This document shows, piece after piece, positions 1 through 10,657 of a stretch of 64,000 nucleotides of DNA. Every line of letters begins with the position of its first letter. Positions within the stretch are counted from its first letter, which is position 1. Position numbers and translations under genes: made by a program. The notes below the pieces were generated by a model, which saw only the letters and a list, made by a program, of their open reading frames with translations, made no database searches and was not told the origin of the DNA. Source of the stretch: Durusdinium trenchii (lineage: Eukaryota > Sar > Dinophyceae > Suessiales > Symbiodiniaceae); NCBI GenBank assembly GCA_963970005.1, contig CAXAMN010006557.1, positions 1-64,000 of the forward strand, read 5' to 3'.

Positions 1-30
1 TGGTCTCCTTTTGAAGGGTCCGTCTCTCAG

Positions 31-131
31 TCCTCCGTCGGCGTCCCCGAGGCGACTACGGGGAGAAATCCCGGAAGCCGGACCCTGCGGTGGTGCAGAA
101 GGTCACGGGAATCCTCACGGAGAAGTTCAAG
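31..131 (+). CDS. exon of an unknown gene at the left edge
   Basis: Follows a CTCTCAG acceptor and ends at AAG|GTGGAG. It reads 33 codons without a stop, ending in phase 0, and is basic then helical (VVQKVTGILTEKFK at the end). The frame stays open a little past the donor. No family is recognised and the gene start lies outside the window or further left. Confidence 0.42.
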
Positions 132-1529
132 GTGGAGGCCTGTTTTTGGTCCCCCGGTAGCTCCACCGGAAGCCAGTGGATTGAGAGCTTCGATTGAGAG
201 GTAGCTCCACCGTTGGGCCCCCCAGGTTGGTCAATGCTTTTGGTTTGGACCCCTATCTAAATGACATCTTCGGGTGCCAGTGCCATCTACTCTGAAACCA
301 CGGAACACGGTCACCCCGACGACCGTGTTTCACGAGGGTTTGGAGAGCAATGTAGTAGCTGGGGACCGACCGCATTCTGTGTACCCAGCCAACGGATTGT
401 TGAGGTTGTTTCTCGCCCATGTGGCTTCTAATGGCAATACACAATACGTCACAATGCCCTCATTTAATGAGACATATCACGGCACCCAGTGCAACATGAA
501 GGATCATGTGGTGGTTATCTAACCATCCGAGCCCGGTGACTTCTCGAACTCGTCAGGTGAAGCATGCCTCGGTGTCGGACCCCACCTACACTGACGCCAT
601 CTTAAGCCCGGGCAAACTGAAGCTTGGTCCTGACAATGCAGAATCATAAGAACTATCGATTGACCTGAGATGGGCACTCCACCTGGCAAAAGGAATTGTA
701 TAGATTCTCGTGCTTCAAAAGGTATTACTTTTTGTCACTGTGTCCCCAGGTTCATCCCAATTAACAAGACCCTTTTTCGCACCTACACTCGAGAAACTGC
801 TGCGCTTGAATGCTGCCTCGAGTGTACCTTGGCCCATCCAAGATGTGTCCGTTCTTCCGCAGGTCTTCCGGTCACAGCGACCCTGGCCATGTCTTGCCGC
901 GTGGGTCGGAACCCGAGGAAACTGGACAATGGCGAGACCTTGGACTTCGATGTCTACATCCCCTGCTATCCCGTGCGGCCCAATACCGCACCTCGGCGGA
1001 CACGCCACGCGCGGTGTCGGAAGGAGGTGTCGGATGGGCCATCGGTCCATCCCATTTGGACTCCAAATCCCCTGGTTTTTCAATGCAAACTGGCGATCCA
1101 GACGGTCAGGTGCACCATATGTCCTGGTCAGTTGGATAGTTGACTTGAACCTTTCGCTCCAGCTATGATAAGCATGGAAAGCAACTCACGGATCTCTCAT
1201 GGTGTGACCAGGAGGACCTGCAACACTGGAGAATTCTTCCAGATGCAGTAGAACAAATGTTTCGATGATTTTCGATGTCTTTAGAGAACCCAAAAGCAAC
1301 TTCCATTGTGGAGCTCATCCAAGTCTTTCTGTGATTTGGGGTGTTTGCATTTGCGTACATTTTTCCATTTGAGTATCATGAATTACTTTAACATAGTATA
1401 ACTGTATAACTACATATAACTATACACATTTCTTCGCACTTCATCACCAACCAGTGCCAACCAGTCAACTTCCGCCGACCCAGACCTGGTTCGCGCGTCT
1501 CTTTCTTTGAGGCCAATCACTGAACTGAG
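132..1529. other. no supported gene; GC-rich island at about 700-1090
   Basis: Mostly intron-like sequence. Between about 700 and 1090 all three plus frames and one minus frame are open for over 100 codons, so an exon may be hidden here, but no frame stands out. Nothing else was seen. Confidence 0.4.
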
Positions 1530-1637
1530 GCCTTTCTGACCGGAGGCGAAGGGAAGCAGCTCCTGGACGCGTCGGGCGCGATCATCTCCAACGAGTGCCT
1601 CCAATCCCAGGCCTATCCTGAAGTCTTCGGCGTTGGA
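1530..1637 (+). CDS. flavoprotein-like exon (C-terminal FAD-binding motif), frame broken at its end
   Basis: Starts after ACTGAG in phase 0. The end reads LQSQAYPEVFGVG, which resembles the C-terminal FAD-binding segment of pyridine-nucleotide-disulphide, NDH-2 and sulfide:quinone oxidoreductases (L.S..YP.VF.xGD). The invariant Asp expected after the last Gly is absent: the next codons read Val-Pro-Trp. A better frame resumes 5 nt later. A GC donor after CCCAG at 1610 is an alternative exon end. The family call rests on one short motif. Confidence 0.33.
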
Positions 1638-1642
1638 GTGCC

Positions 1643-1723
1643 ATGGAGGACAAGAAGTCGAAGATTTGGGGAGGAGGGAAGGATGAGGAGGTTCTACAGA
1701 TGATCAGGGAAACCATGGTGTAG
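1643..1723 (+). CDS. short acidic/basic reading frame after the flavoprotein-like exon
   Basis: From an ATG the frame gives 26 residues (MEDKKSKIWGGGKDEE at the start) and a TAG. It is offset by two bases from the preceding exon. GTGTAG after ACCATG could be a donor, making the stop intronic. It may continue the preceding exon after a frameshift, or start another exon. Confidence 0.3.
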   Translation: MEDKKSKIWGGGKDEEVLQMIRETMV

Positions 1724-2566
1724 TGTAGTCAATGGGTTGTCCAGTTGGATCGAATCTTAATGATGGTCACAAGTAGTTTGACTGAAACTTACATGGACTC
1801 CAAGCATTTTTTGCCTGATAGTTTGTTGAGGTAGAACGTTGGCTGCACTTGGCCATGCGGAAGTAGAGAAGAAACACTTGTCCAAAGCATAGTTTTCATG
1901 CGTTTAAGTGAGTTTCATGGTTATAATATATGTATTTATTGTGTTTTCACTTCTTCCACGTGTGCATGAAGTAAGGCGCAGAGACTGTCGGGCTCTGTTT
2001 AATTGGGTCAGCAAACCCAGACTATCCATCATTTTCATGTCGCTGTAGCTCGTCTTTGCTTGTGGCTTGAGCGTTGGAACAGCATTGACCAAGAAGCAAC
2101 GATCGGTTTGCGCCTGCAGATGTTTCTTCTGGTCGTTGCAGACCCCCAAGACCCCCAAGGCGAACCCCAAGAGGGTCGTGCTGAGATGAGACCCTGGGGA
2201 GAGTGGGTTCAGAGTGTTCGCCATTGAAAAAAGTATACGAGGATCAAGGAACTTAGGCCTCCAATGAACCAGGGTTAAACGTGATGAACTACTTGTCCCC
2301 CGAACTTATGAAGTAGCCATCCATCAGGTTGGATGTGCAAAGCTTAGGCAATGTTTTGTTTCATCCACCCGATGAATTGGGGCCCATCGTGCGGGCTGAA
2401 CTGGGTAAGATGTCCAGGTCAATGATTTGGGCCACATGGTTTTTCGACTGACTCTGACATTTGTGCAGCGTTTGGACTGTGGATCTTTGATTTTCACTCC
2501 CCAACCCCTGGCTGTGACTGCATAAGGAAACCCTTCCAACCAATGGGTTTCGTCTCCCTAGTTCAG
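1724..2566. other. no gene seen
   Basis: AT-richer, intron-like sequence. Short open frames around 1904-2227 on both strands overlap one another and have no protein-like composition. Confidence 0.4.
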
Positions 2567-2748
2567 CCAACCACACCCAGATCCCCGTGGTGTTCACCCG
2601 CCGTGCCAACGAGGTGTTCTCCGGGGCGGGGCCCGGTCTCTCCAAGGTGACGACCACCAAAGTGCCCGGACACCCGGTGTCTGCACGGATCACGATCGCT
2701 TCGCAGCACTGTGGCAAGCAAGCTCTGGCACTGCTGCAAGGGAAGGAG
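2567..2748 (+). CDS. exon of unknown gene, first of a phase-matched pair
   Basis: Runs from a TTCAG acceptor to a strong GGAG|GTACGC donor, ending in phase 0. The peptide (IPVVFTRRANEVFSG and on to ALALLQGKE) is varied and globular-looking. The next exon begins 116 nt later in phase 0. No family is recognised. Confidence 0.58.
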
Positions 2749-2761
2749 GTACGCTTACGCG

Positions 2762-2782
2762 CGTCAACGCGGCGCGTTGACG
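2762..2782. repeat. perfect hairpin inside a 116-nt intron
   Basis: CGTCAACGC, then GGC, then GCGTTGACG: 9-bp perfect arms with a 3-nt loop, near the 5' end of the intron at 2749-2864. A further copy of the arm (GCGTCAACGC) follows at about 2791. Confidence 0.75.
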
Positions 2783-2864
2783 GACGTGCTTGCGTCAACG
2801 CTAAAGAAGAACAGGTCGAAAAGGAATGAAAAAGGATGAAACAGGTTAACCTCTATTTTTCCAG

Positions 2865-2955
2865 GGAAACGGTTCAGTAGTCGCCGGTGATCTCGGTGCA
2901 ACCCCACAGGACATGCCCCAGGTGCCTCGAACCAAAAAGAAGGGAAACTCAAGGA
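2865..2955 (+). CDS. exon of unknown gene, second of a phase-matched pair
   Basis: Begins after TTTTTCCAG in phase 0, matching the exon ending at 2748, and ends at AAGGA|GTGAGT, a consensus donor, in phase 1. Encodes about 30 residues ending in a basic stretch (PRTKKKGNSR), possibly a nuclear-localisation-type patch. The next exon was not identified with certainty. Confidence 0.58.
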
Positions 2956-4020
2956 GTGAGTACCCAAGCAATACCAAGCGGATCGTTTCAACTTGCACAC
3001 GATCGCTGGCCTCGCCAGGTCCAGAAGTTTGTGGACAAAGGCACCCCCCCCGCCGATGGACCATCCGATGAACATGAAGATTCTCGGCGAGAGAAACAGC
3101 CTTAAAGAGGGATGAAAAGCCCCCCAAGACTGCGGAGGTCAGGGAGTTGTTAGAATATTCATGTATGTATATATAGAGATCGAGATATGAACCTATCCAA
3201 AAACATTACCAGTTTCCTATTGCTTTCTGGGTTTTCCCATAATCTTTCTCCTCCAGGATGACTATGCGGAATAGAAAGAGCACAATGATGTGAGGATTTC
3301 GGTGTTGGCTCCTTGGGCCAGCTGGAATGAGTTGGGATTCTCTATGAAACGGGAAATCTTCACCCTCCTCGGCTCCATCATGCTCCATCCTTCCAGGATT
3401 GGCCATGGGCCCGGTGGCTACATGATTTGGTCCGGCTTGCCAGGGCCTGCGAAGATCTGTTGCTGTCAGTGCTGCGGAGGAGGATTTCCCTTTTGCCCGC
3501 CTCCGTGTGGCACGTCTCGAAATGAGGTCATGGCACCGGGAACGGTCGTCGCCGCATGGTGGCCATTTGGGGGGCTTGGGGGGCTTGGGTCGTTGAACGA
3601 CCCAGGTCCACTCCGGAACCCCTCCGGACCGGCGTGCGCGAGACCGGAGTCCCGATGGTGAGACCGCGAAGCGACCATTCAACGGATCAACCAAGGGACC
3701 CCGCAGTACTGCCCTGGTCATGAGGCGACGGCGTTCGCTCAAGCCGGGGAATGCGAGCGATGCAGAAAATGGCAGCATTTTGCCATAGGGAATACCCACC
3801 ATGTCGCCAGTTTTCTGGTACATAAAAGTTCAGATGGATCATAAGACAGGATGATGGCCTAAAGCTAGTAGCAGCTAGTGCGACTGATTTTGCCTGGCAC
3901 CTTTATCTTCCAAACACCGAAAGAAAGATCAGAATAGAAAAGTATCTCGTTGTTTCGTCATGTGTTGGGTGGAACGTATCGTGTTTTGTTGTCCCACGTC
4001 GTGGATGGATCGGCCTCTAG
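2956..4020. other. intron-like, with an ambiguous exon island at about 3444-3605
   Basis: After a TTGCCAG acceptor at 3443 two plus frames are open. One is Cys-rich (KICCCQCCGGG) and the other is helical and basic. A 205-codon minus frame (3206-3823) also covers it. The island is probably an exon, but its frame is undecided. Confidence 0.35.
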
Positions 4021-4245
4021 TCGTCTAGACTGGCGCAAACCCGTCCCGCGGACCGTCCGTCGCATCGTACGGAGTCGACGTCAGGTTGCTGGTGTTGCAT
4101 CCCGGGTTGTGCCCATGGATGTGGCACTTGCTGTGGGCCACCCGAGGGGGAAGGCCCCGCCATCTTCATGGTGGGTTTGTTGGGGAAGTTCCCAGGAAGC
4201 CATGGATGCTTGGAGGGGACAAGTTCGAACGATGATGAGGATTAG
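4021..4245 (+). CDS. candidate Cys-rich terminal exon
   Basis: One frame after a CTCTAG acceptor reads 74 residues to TAG. It has a cysteine-dense middle (GCWCCIPGCAHGCGTCC) and an acidic end (SSNDDED). Cys pairs and a CC motif suggest a metal-binding or disulphide-rich peptide. A second plus frame (3950-4324, 124 codons) is open across the same bases, so the frame is not certain. Confidence 0.38.
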   Translation, partial: SSRLAQTRPADRPSHRTESTSGCWCCIPGCAHGCGTCCGPPEGEGPAIFMVGLLGKFPGSHGCLEGTSSNDDED

Positions 4246-4445
4246 TTATGATGAACTGGTGGTTGTGTGGGTAAGTTGCTTGAGCTTCTTAGCTGGCACG
4301 CCCAGCTATAGATGGTTTCGGTGACACCAAGCGACAGTTTGTGTTTGCGGACTGCAGCTGAAGAAAGACTTCATGAGAAAAGAGATAGACTATATAAATC
4401 TATATATATATATAAGACTATTAAACAATAAGACTACTAAACAAC

Positions 4446-4643
4446 TTGGAGTTGCTCCAGAGTACTGGTCTCCCGTTTTTTTTGGGGGTGAACAAGCTAG
4501 TCTCGATGTTGACGCCCAAGTTGTGTCACGATCCTTCGGCTCGCTTGGCCGGAGCTGCTCCCGTGCGTGGGGTACGCCACGTGCGTGCGCCGTCAGAACT
4601 CCGCCGAGTCAGAGAAAGTTCATGTAGACCTCTTGATTCATAA
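4446..4643 (+). CDS. possible exon, unknown protein
   Basis: Open frame of about 65 codons with a coding-like second half, rich in Arg, Val and Ala, over the GC-rich segment 4500-4620. Splice borders are unclear and a second plus frame is also open. Confidence 0.27.
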   Translation: MELLQSTGLPFFLGVNKLVSMLTPKLCHDPSARLAGAAPVRGVRHVRAPSELRRVRESSCRPLDS

Positions 4644-5254
4644 GATACACCATATGAAGAGGTGTTTTAAGGTCCAATGGGAGGGGTTTGTTAATCCAGA
4701 GTCTACAATTACGCGTTTGTTTTTCACCCTTCAGACACTGGGGGAATGTGTAGACGAGAAACCGTTGGATACCTGTGGAGAAAGACCCCAACAAAGCTGG
4801 CAATGGCACATCGCATTTGAGTGTCCTGCGCTTGGCAGTCTGCAGTCTGCGCTTGGCAGTCTTCCCCCAACAGCCCCCACTCTGTGCCAGCACATTGGGA
4901 TGTGTACTGTCAACCATTGGTCAAACGCACCGATGAACCATTTTGCATGGTGACGGCGGTTCCGCTTGCAGGAACTCCAGCCGGCGCCGGGCTGTACATG
5001 GTATGTGTCGAAGTGTTATTTGAGACTGCGATGTCATGCGTTGTTTGGGTTTGGGTCAGCTTGTCACTTATATAATTGTTTTGAGCAACATATTACGACC
5101 ACTTGTGTTTCACCTGTTGAATTCAAGAATCATTGGACAAAACAATATGTTTATTCAATTCACATCTGACACATAAGTGAATGGTTGTGATGTGACCAAA
5201 AGCCAGTCATGAATCGACATCCACATACCATCCCTTTTTGTTGCCTGTTTCCAG

Positions 5255-5458
5255 CTTGGTGTTTTGGGAGCTGGTATCCTTCAATCCAGGAACATCACAC
5301 TCACAACCGCCCCTGGCTCCCCACCCGGTCGCCGAGTGTGATTCAAACACCAAGGATACAAAGGCCTGGGCAATTATGGCCCAGAGATCCCTCAGCAGAT
5401 GAGGATGAGCTGAGCTGTTTGATCAGCGCACTGCCTATAGCTTGCGCCGATGTAAATG
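5255..5458 (+). CDS. exon of unknown gene with strong donor
   Basis: Begins after TTTCCAG (or after AATCCAG at 5289) and ends at AAATG|GTAAGA, a consensus donor. The last part reads DPSADEDELSCLISALPIA, acidic and then hydrophobic. No family is recognised. Confidence 0.45.
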
Positions 5459-6155
5459 GTAAGAATTCGGGTTGACGTACCAATGAGCCAGACTCATTGT
5501 GGGATTGGAGGGTTGGCCACAGAAATCAATTCCTTAAATGGTCCTCAAATTGCATATTTGTGGGTGATTGTGGGTGATTGATTAATTGACTGCAGAAATT
5601 CTGGTCTGGCTCACTTCGATGCTGCAGTGGGGTCCCGTCGCACGCGTCATATCGCTCCGGCCCAGCCGAGCACGCAGCAAGATCAGCAGTGGTTCCAGAT
5701 GGTTCTAGAGATAGAATCTACATGAATCTACATGCCTCAGGATGTATGGATGTATAGTGTCCTGTTTTGCTAGTCGTCAGACTAATTACAGTATACAATT
5801 TGAAAGCCATTGCAGGTCATTCTGGCTGGTGTCTAAGCTTCCTCTCCTGTCTCCCACTTCTATATTGACCATACATAAACTCTCCAAGTAAGGAAACATC
5901 ACATGTTCTGGCCCACTGGAGTGCTCCACCGTCCCGGCTGTGGGCGGATCAGGGTTCATCCCCAGCAGCACAGAGTCAACATGCACAGATGGATGACAGA
6001 GATCAGCATTGGCAGTGGAAAACCAGAAACCTTGCGCAACAAGAATTCAAGAAGCCCCAGCCAGCTGTGGCTTCTGAAGATCACAAAAAGCTTCCTTTGG
6101 CCACTTGAGGTGGTGTCATTTTTAGATCTAGGGCAATCTTTGTTCAGATCTTCAG
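5459..6155. other. no gene seen
   Basis: Intron-like. Contains a tandem duplication of TGTGGGTGATTG near 5561. No protein-like frame was found. Confidence 0.4.
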
Positions 6156-6335
6156 GCGCCCACTTCATGGCGCTCACCAGCACTGTCCTCCTGCGCGTCC
6201 AGCGCTCGTCCTGCGCTCGTCCTGGGCGCTCGTGCCCAAAGCTGGCCACCGTCGAAAGGGGCAAAGGACCCCCGCAGAAAGGATGCACGGATTTCACGGA
6301 CGCAGAAATCGACGAAAACACGAACGACCGTTTTG
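6156..6335 (+). CDS. possible first coding exon with transit-peptide-like start
   Basis: After a TTCAG, an in-frame ATG at 6167 begins MALTSTVLLRVQRSSCARPG: hydrophobic, Ser- and Arg-rich, free of acidic residues, like an organelle-targeting leader. It then reads TDFTDAEIDENTNDRFG up to a TTTTG|GTGACT donor. No family is recognised. The frame stays open beyond the donor. Confidence 0.42.
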
Positions 6336-6692
6336 GTGACTCAGGTGCTGCACGGGTTGCGGTTGCGGTTTGGGCGGTTTTGTGTTCGGGTCTGGTTGGC
6401 GGGCAGTTGTGTGTGTGTTTTTTTCGTTCGGGTGCCTGGAGGGCCTGGAGGGGTTGTGTTTGTGAAAGATATATTGATGAGATGCTTTGAGATCAATGTA
6501 ATTGAGCCAGATCAAGATGTGTTCAATGTAGTTTCAATTTTAATGAGGAGCTTTTTGCTGCCGTTCACACCGGTGGGCGTGGATCGTTCATGTGCGCCAT
6601 GCATGCTGCTCAAAGGCAGCGGGCAGGTCAAACATCAAATGGCTGAGCACTAATAACCTGGTTCTCCTGCTGCTTCGTACTTCCCTGGTTCG

Positions 6693-6751
6693 ATGTGCTG
6701 CCGCGTGTCTTGCCCCGCTGCTCAGGCTGCTCGAAGCAGGGAGCTGAAGAC
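6693..6751 (+). CDS. short possible first exon
   Basis: ATG followed by CCRVSCPAAQAARSRELKT, then AAGAC|GTGAGC. Short, but with coding-like composition and a good donor. A minus-strand frame also covers it. Confidence 0.3.
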
Positions 6752-7174
6752 GTGAGCATGGTCCACCAGGCGAGGTGGAGACAGGTGATTGGAAAACGGA
6801 TGAAACCACCCTGTTTTGTGAGCCTCACATGAGCCACTCTATATACCGCGCTGTTCGTTTGCCGGTTTTGAGAGCCTCAAAAGTTATTGAACACATTTTT
6901 TAGTAGAGAACATTTCAGGTCATGAGTGTTGGTCAAAATGAGGGGGTGCCTCTAGTGTTTGGATCTTCATGGACTTCCTTAATGGTGGTGGATTCCTATA
7001 GATCCCTATTGATCTCCCCCACATTTTTCCATTTGGAGGAGCTGAGCAAAGGTGATGAAACCAGGTGGACTCTGCATGGACACTGCAGGTGGACACAGGA
7101 CAAACTCTTCCCAAAAGGTGGTCGAATCTGGGTGGCTCCTTTCACCAGCGCCATGTTTGTCGGAGTTTTTTCAG

Positions 7175-7334
7175 CAACATGGCAACTTAGATACGTATGC
7201 GGCGCGGATAGCACATCTTACTGCACAAGCCTTCCACAGGAATGATCCTTTCCTATTTGAGGCCCAAATTCAGATCAGATGGGGATCCTGCAACACTGTT
7301 GGTCCTTGTTGGTCGGCAGATCGCCAGTCTTGGG
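7175..7334 (+). CDS. internal exon, unknown protein
   Basis: Follows TTTTTTCAG and ends at TTGGG|GTGAGC. The translation is well mixed and amphipathic (NLDTYAARIAHLTAQAF, then FEAQIQIRWGS), unlike intron noise. It enters in phase 0 and exits in phase 1. No domain is recognised. Confidence 0.58.
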
Positions 7335-7439
7335 GTGAGCGACGTGACTGAATTCGGGCCATGGGAGTGAAGTGGTGACTGAAGTGACTGGACTTCGTGC
7401 CTTTTCGGTCTGGTCATGTCTGATCTTTGGGGATCTCAG

Positions 7440-7540
7440 ATCTACTACAACATTGAAACTAAGGTGCCCCTGATTCTGAAGAACATCGGAACCAGAGTCG
7501 GGGTGTCCCATGTTTTGGAAGACATCAATCATGCAGCCCG
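7440..7540 (+). CDS. possible exon, unknown protein
   Basis: After ATCTCAG the frame reads IYYNIETKVPLILKNIGTRV and on to EDINHAA. Composition is coding-like. The 3' border is uncertain because the sequence grades into TATA-rich repeats. Confidence 0.38.
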
Positions 7541-8048
7541 TATTTTCCGCTTATATGTATATATTGATATATATATTGATCCCCTCCTTGGGAGAATCTG
7601 GAAGAAAGAACGACGTAACGCCTCCTGAGTTTGCAGATCAGTTTAATGGTGCCGCTGTTCTGTCCTTGAGTATAGCACCAACATGCACCAACTCGTGCAA
7701 GGCAAAACCGGCCGTGACATTGCCCTCTTGAACCTGATTCGATGGCAGACATGATGAATGACCTGTTTGGAGGCTCCTGTTTGGGGTTCCCGGGCAACTA
7801 AGCCACGCTTCCGAGGTCCGGGACTCCACGCCTTGGAAAAGCAGGGACACCTAGAGCGACATCCCAGCCTTCAAGGCAGGACATGTGACCTGTGGGTTTT
7901 TGACGCGCATCTGTTTTGTTCACCGAAGTGATCACCACCGAGTGGAGGTGTCGTTTTCGTCCGATGCCTTGGGCGACAGCAGCACTGAAACACCGTTCAT
8001 TCCACCTCCCGCACGACCGACGCGTTCCCGACTCGTCCGACAGACGCC

Positions 8049-8639
8049 ATGGCAGCCATGGACGTGGAAAGCGTGAGCACTGGACGTGTGGAGGTGGAGG
8101 CAGAGGGCCTGTTGGGCGAAGAGAAGGCATCCCACCGCCATGGGCAGCGTATGGTGCTGATTGGCCTAGTGCTGGTTGGCCTGGTGCTGGTGGCTGCTGC
8201 CACAGGGATTCCACGCAGCAGGGCCAGTGCCAAAGACGGCCTTGAGGCGGACATCATCGACCTGGCTGGCTTTCCCAACAAACCTTGGCAATATGACCCC
8301 GTTTGCAAGCTGACCAAAGTGCACAAGATGGCAGATGGAGTCTATTGCGGACCGGTGATGTCCACTGCTGGCCATGGAGGGAGAACAAAGGCCTGGTACA
8401 ACAATGGTGACCTGTATTTTGGCGAATGGAAAGACGGCCAGAGGAGTGGAGAAGGGATCATGAACTATGCCGACGGCACCATCAAAACAGGTCTGTGGGA
8501 GGCAGACCAATTCAAGGGTGAGACATCGGATCATCCACTTGCCGATCAACATGCAGCCAAAAAACATGAACATCCACGTGAACGTGCCAGTCACCACGTT
8601 CCACGCCATGAACCTCGTGAGCATCATTTTGGTTCGTAA
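8049..8639 (+). CDS. single-pass membrane protein with MORN repeats
   Basis: ATG at 8049 lies in a good context (two near ATGs). Residues 35-52 are strongly hydrophobic (MVLIGLVLVGLVLVAAAT), preceded by His/Arg, so a signal-anchor is likely. Residues about 122-144 form a MORN repeat (YFGEWKDGQRSGEGIMNYADG) and a partial second follows (GLWEADQFKG). MORN repeats bind membranes or proteins. GTGAGA at 8518 would be a donor, making the His-rich tail after residue 157 intronic; read through, the frame stops at TAA 8637. The protein has very few MORN units for the family. Confidence 0.72.
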   Translation: MAAMDVESVSTGRVEVEAEGLLGEEKASHRHGQRMVLIGLVLVGLVLVAAATGIPRSRASAKDGLEADIIDLAGFPNKPWQYDPVCKLTKVHKMADGVYCGPVMSTAGHGGRTKAWYNNGDLYFGEWKDGQRSGEGIMNYADGTIKTGLWEADQFKGETSDHPLADQHAAKKHEHPRERASHHVPRHEPREHHFGS

Positions 8640-8677
8640 CTTGTTTAACTTGATTTAACTTGTAACTCTTCTGCAAG

Positions 8678-8770
8678 GCAAACAGCTGGCTGCAGAATGC
8701 CACTGATAAAAAGACATGTGCTGCCGCCCTGCTGGAGCGTTTGGGGTTCACAGTTGGGCGCTTTTTTTGA
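8678..8770 (+). CDS. possible terminal exon of the MORN gene
   Basis: After TCTGCAAG the best frame reads ANSWLQNATDKKTCAAALLE and on to GFTVGRFF before TGA. Composition is convincing, but its phase does not fit the GTGAGA donor at 8518. An unseen small exon or another donor would be needed, or it belongs elsewhere. Confidence 0.4.
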   Translation, partial: ANSWLQNATDKKTCAAALLERLGFTVGRFF

Positions 8771-10657
8771 GCGGTGCAAAACAAGGTGCCACAAGGTTAC
8801 AGGTTGAAACCTTTTTGGTTGCCACCCGTTGCTAAACTTCTCCATTGGGAAGCGCCCCTTTTCTTGGAACCTGTTGACCTTTCTGGATGCCGATTCGGTC
8901 CCAGGAAGGTGTCCCGACTCTGGCGTTGTGTGGTGTTTTTCCAAGAAAGGGACCTAAGATGGACCAAGCAAGCTTTCTGTCCAAGAGGACCGGTCAGGGG
9001 GGCAAATCGATATGAGCAGAATTCGTGTTTGGCTTGCTGGCTGTAGTTTGACATAGAGGATGTTCAGTAGGATGTTCCTCAAGCACACCAGTTCGCCCAG
9101 TTCGCGGGGTTCGTAAAGAGTCTCCTTCGAAGGCATGATGAAGGGGTAAACTTCAGAGGCATCTTCGCACCTTTGTGAGACGTATGGAAGGTTGGTTTTC
9201 TAGTTGGCTCCACTATGGTGTTTTTTCCAAGCTGGGCAATCTAGGAAACTTGGTGTTGAAGTATGATGCCAACATCCGATGTTAGTTGCTCCACTCTGTG
9301 CCCTCGATCTCATGACGTTCTCCGCTGAGATCGCCCAAGAGACTGAGCCATAGCAGGGGGGGGCCGAGCGCCCCAGCAGGGCTGACATCGATCCATGATT
9401 TGGAGAGATCCATCAACGTCAGAGAGGAAATTGCGCCACTTCTGTTGTTGGACAATTCCTTTGAGAATTACAGAGTGAGTGGTGGAGCTGAGGAGGGAAG
9501 AAAGGGGAGTGTAACCTAGTCAGGACCTAGTAGCCTTGATTGCCCTTCCCAAAGCTCAGCAACAGACAGATCTCCCGCACATGCAGAGTCTCATTTTTCA
9601 GACTGCCATGGCAAGCCAGACTGACGACACTCTTCGGTCCCTTCGGTATCTTCGGTATCCTTCAGTATCCTTCGGTCACCTTTTCGGTCGCTTGGTCGCT
9701 CTGAATTCGCTGAATTCCTTGCTGGAGAAGCCACGCCATGCACAGAGATGGGCAGATGTGCCATGCGCAGCCAGAGGGATTGGGATCGGTCAGGATCGGT
9801 GACACGAAATAAATCGGGTCGATGGATGGAACGGTGAGGCCTGGGAGATCTGTTGGGAGATATTTTGGTACTTACAGATCACAGCGGCCTTTTGGTTCAT
9901 ACATCGTTTGGTCACGAAATGAAAACGCCCATACTCCTGTGTTTCATGTTCAGGAGCTCAAAACGTCGAAAGGCTTGGATCCGGACGGTCGGCATCGAGA
10001 CTGGCACTGACCACGGTGGGTCTCCAGTCGTGCACGTGGTCTGTTTGGATGAGAGACCCGCTGGAGATACCTGGAGACCCTGCAGGTCGAAGCGACCAAT
10101 AGCAGAGATACCTGGATGTGAAGGTTTTAATCCTGATTCCCACACAAGATTCGTTTGGAACTGTAAACATCCAGACAGACAAACCCATCCTGAAGTGTGG
10201 CCAACGGGTGTTCATCCAAGATCTAATCATCCAAGATAGCCGTTTTTGAGGCGTCCAAAAGCTGACTTTGCCTCCGATCAGCTATGCATGAGCCAAAAAT
10301 GATATGCAAGATATTGCAAAATTCTTGCTGGATGCTCCATGTGTAAACCCATATCAATTGTGGAAACCCTATCAGCTGTAGATCGACTGCCAAGAACCTC
10401 CATGAAAAAGAGCTTCAGCAGTAGATGCAAAGATGGCGGGCACACACGGGCCATTGCGTTGCCACCATGAACCAAGCATTAGAGGGTCGAATATGGTCGA
10501 ATAGGTACAGATGAAGGTTTGTTTTGCTGCTTAGGCTGCTACAGTCTGACGGAAGCAACTGATTATTCTTGTTGCTCATGCAGATAGGCAAGCCATCAAT
10601 CAAAAAAATCATGCTTTGCCTAGCCTCAGCACGCGTGAAGCTTTGGCTGTTGAATAG
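8771..10657. other. no confident gene
   Basis: Only weak open frames occur (for example 9536-9802 and 9853-10239 on plus, 9200-9388 on minus). Their composition is equivocal and splice borders are lacking. A short run of degenerate TTCGGTATC repeats lies near 9635-9690. Confidence 0.35.

Noticed and set aside
3206..3823. 205-codon minus-strand frame
   Set aside because: Covers a plus island after a TTGCCAG acceptor. Arg/Pro-rich runs come from GC-rich DNA. No start context or splice borders were seen.
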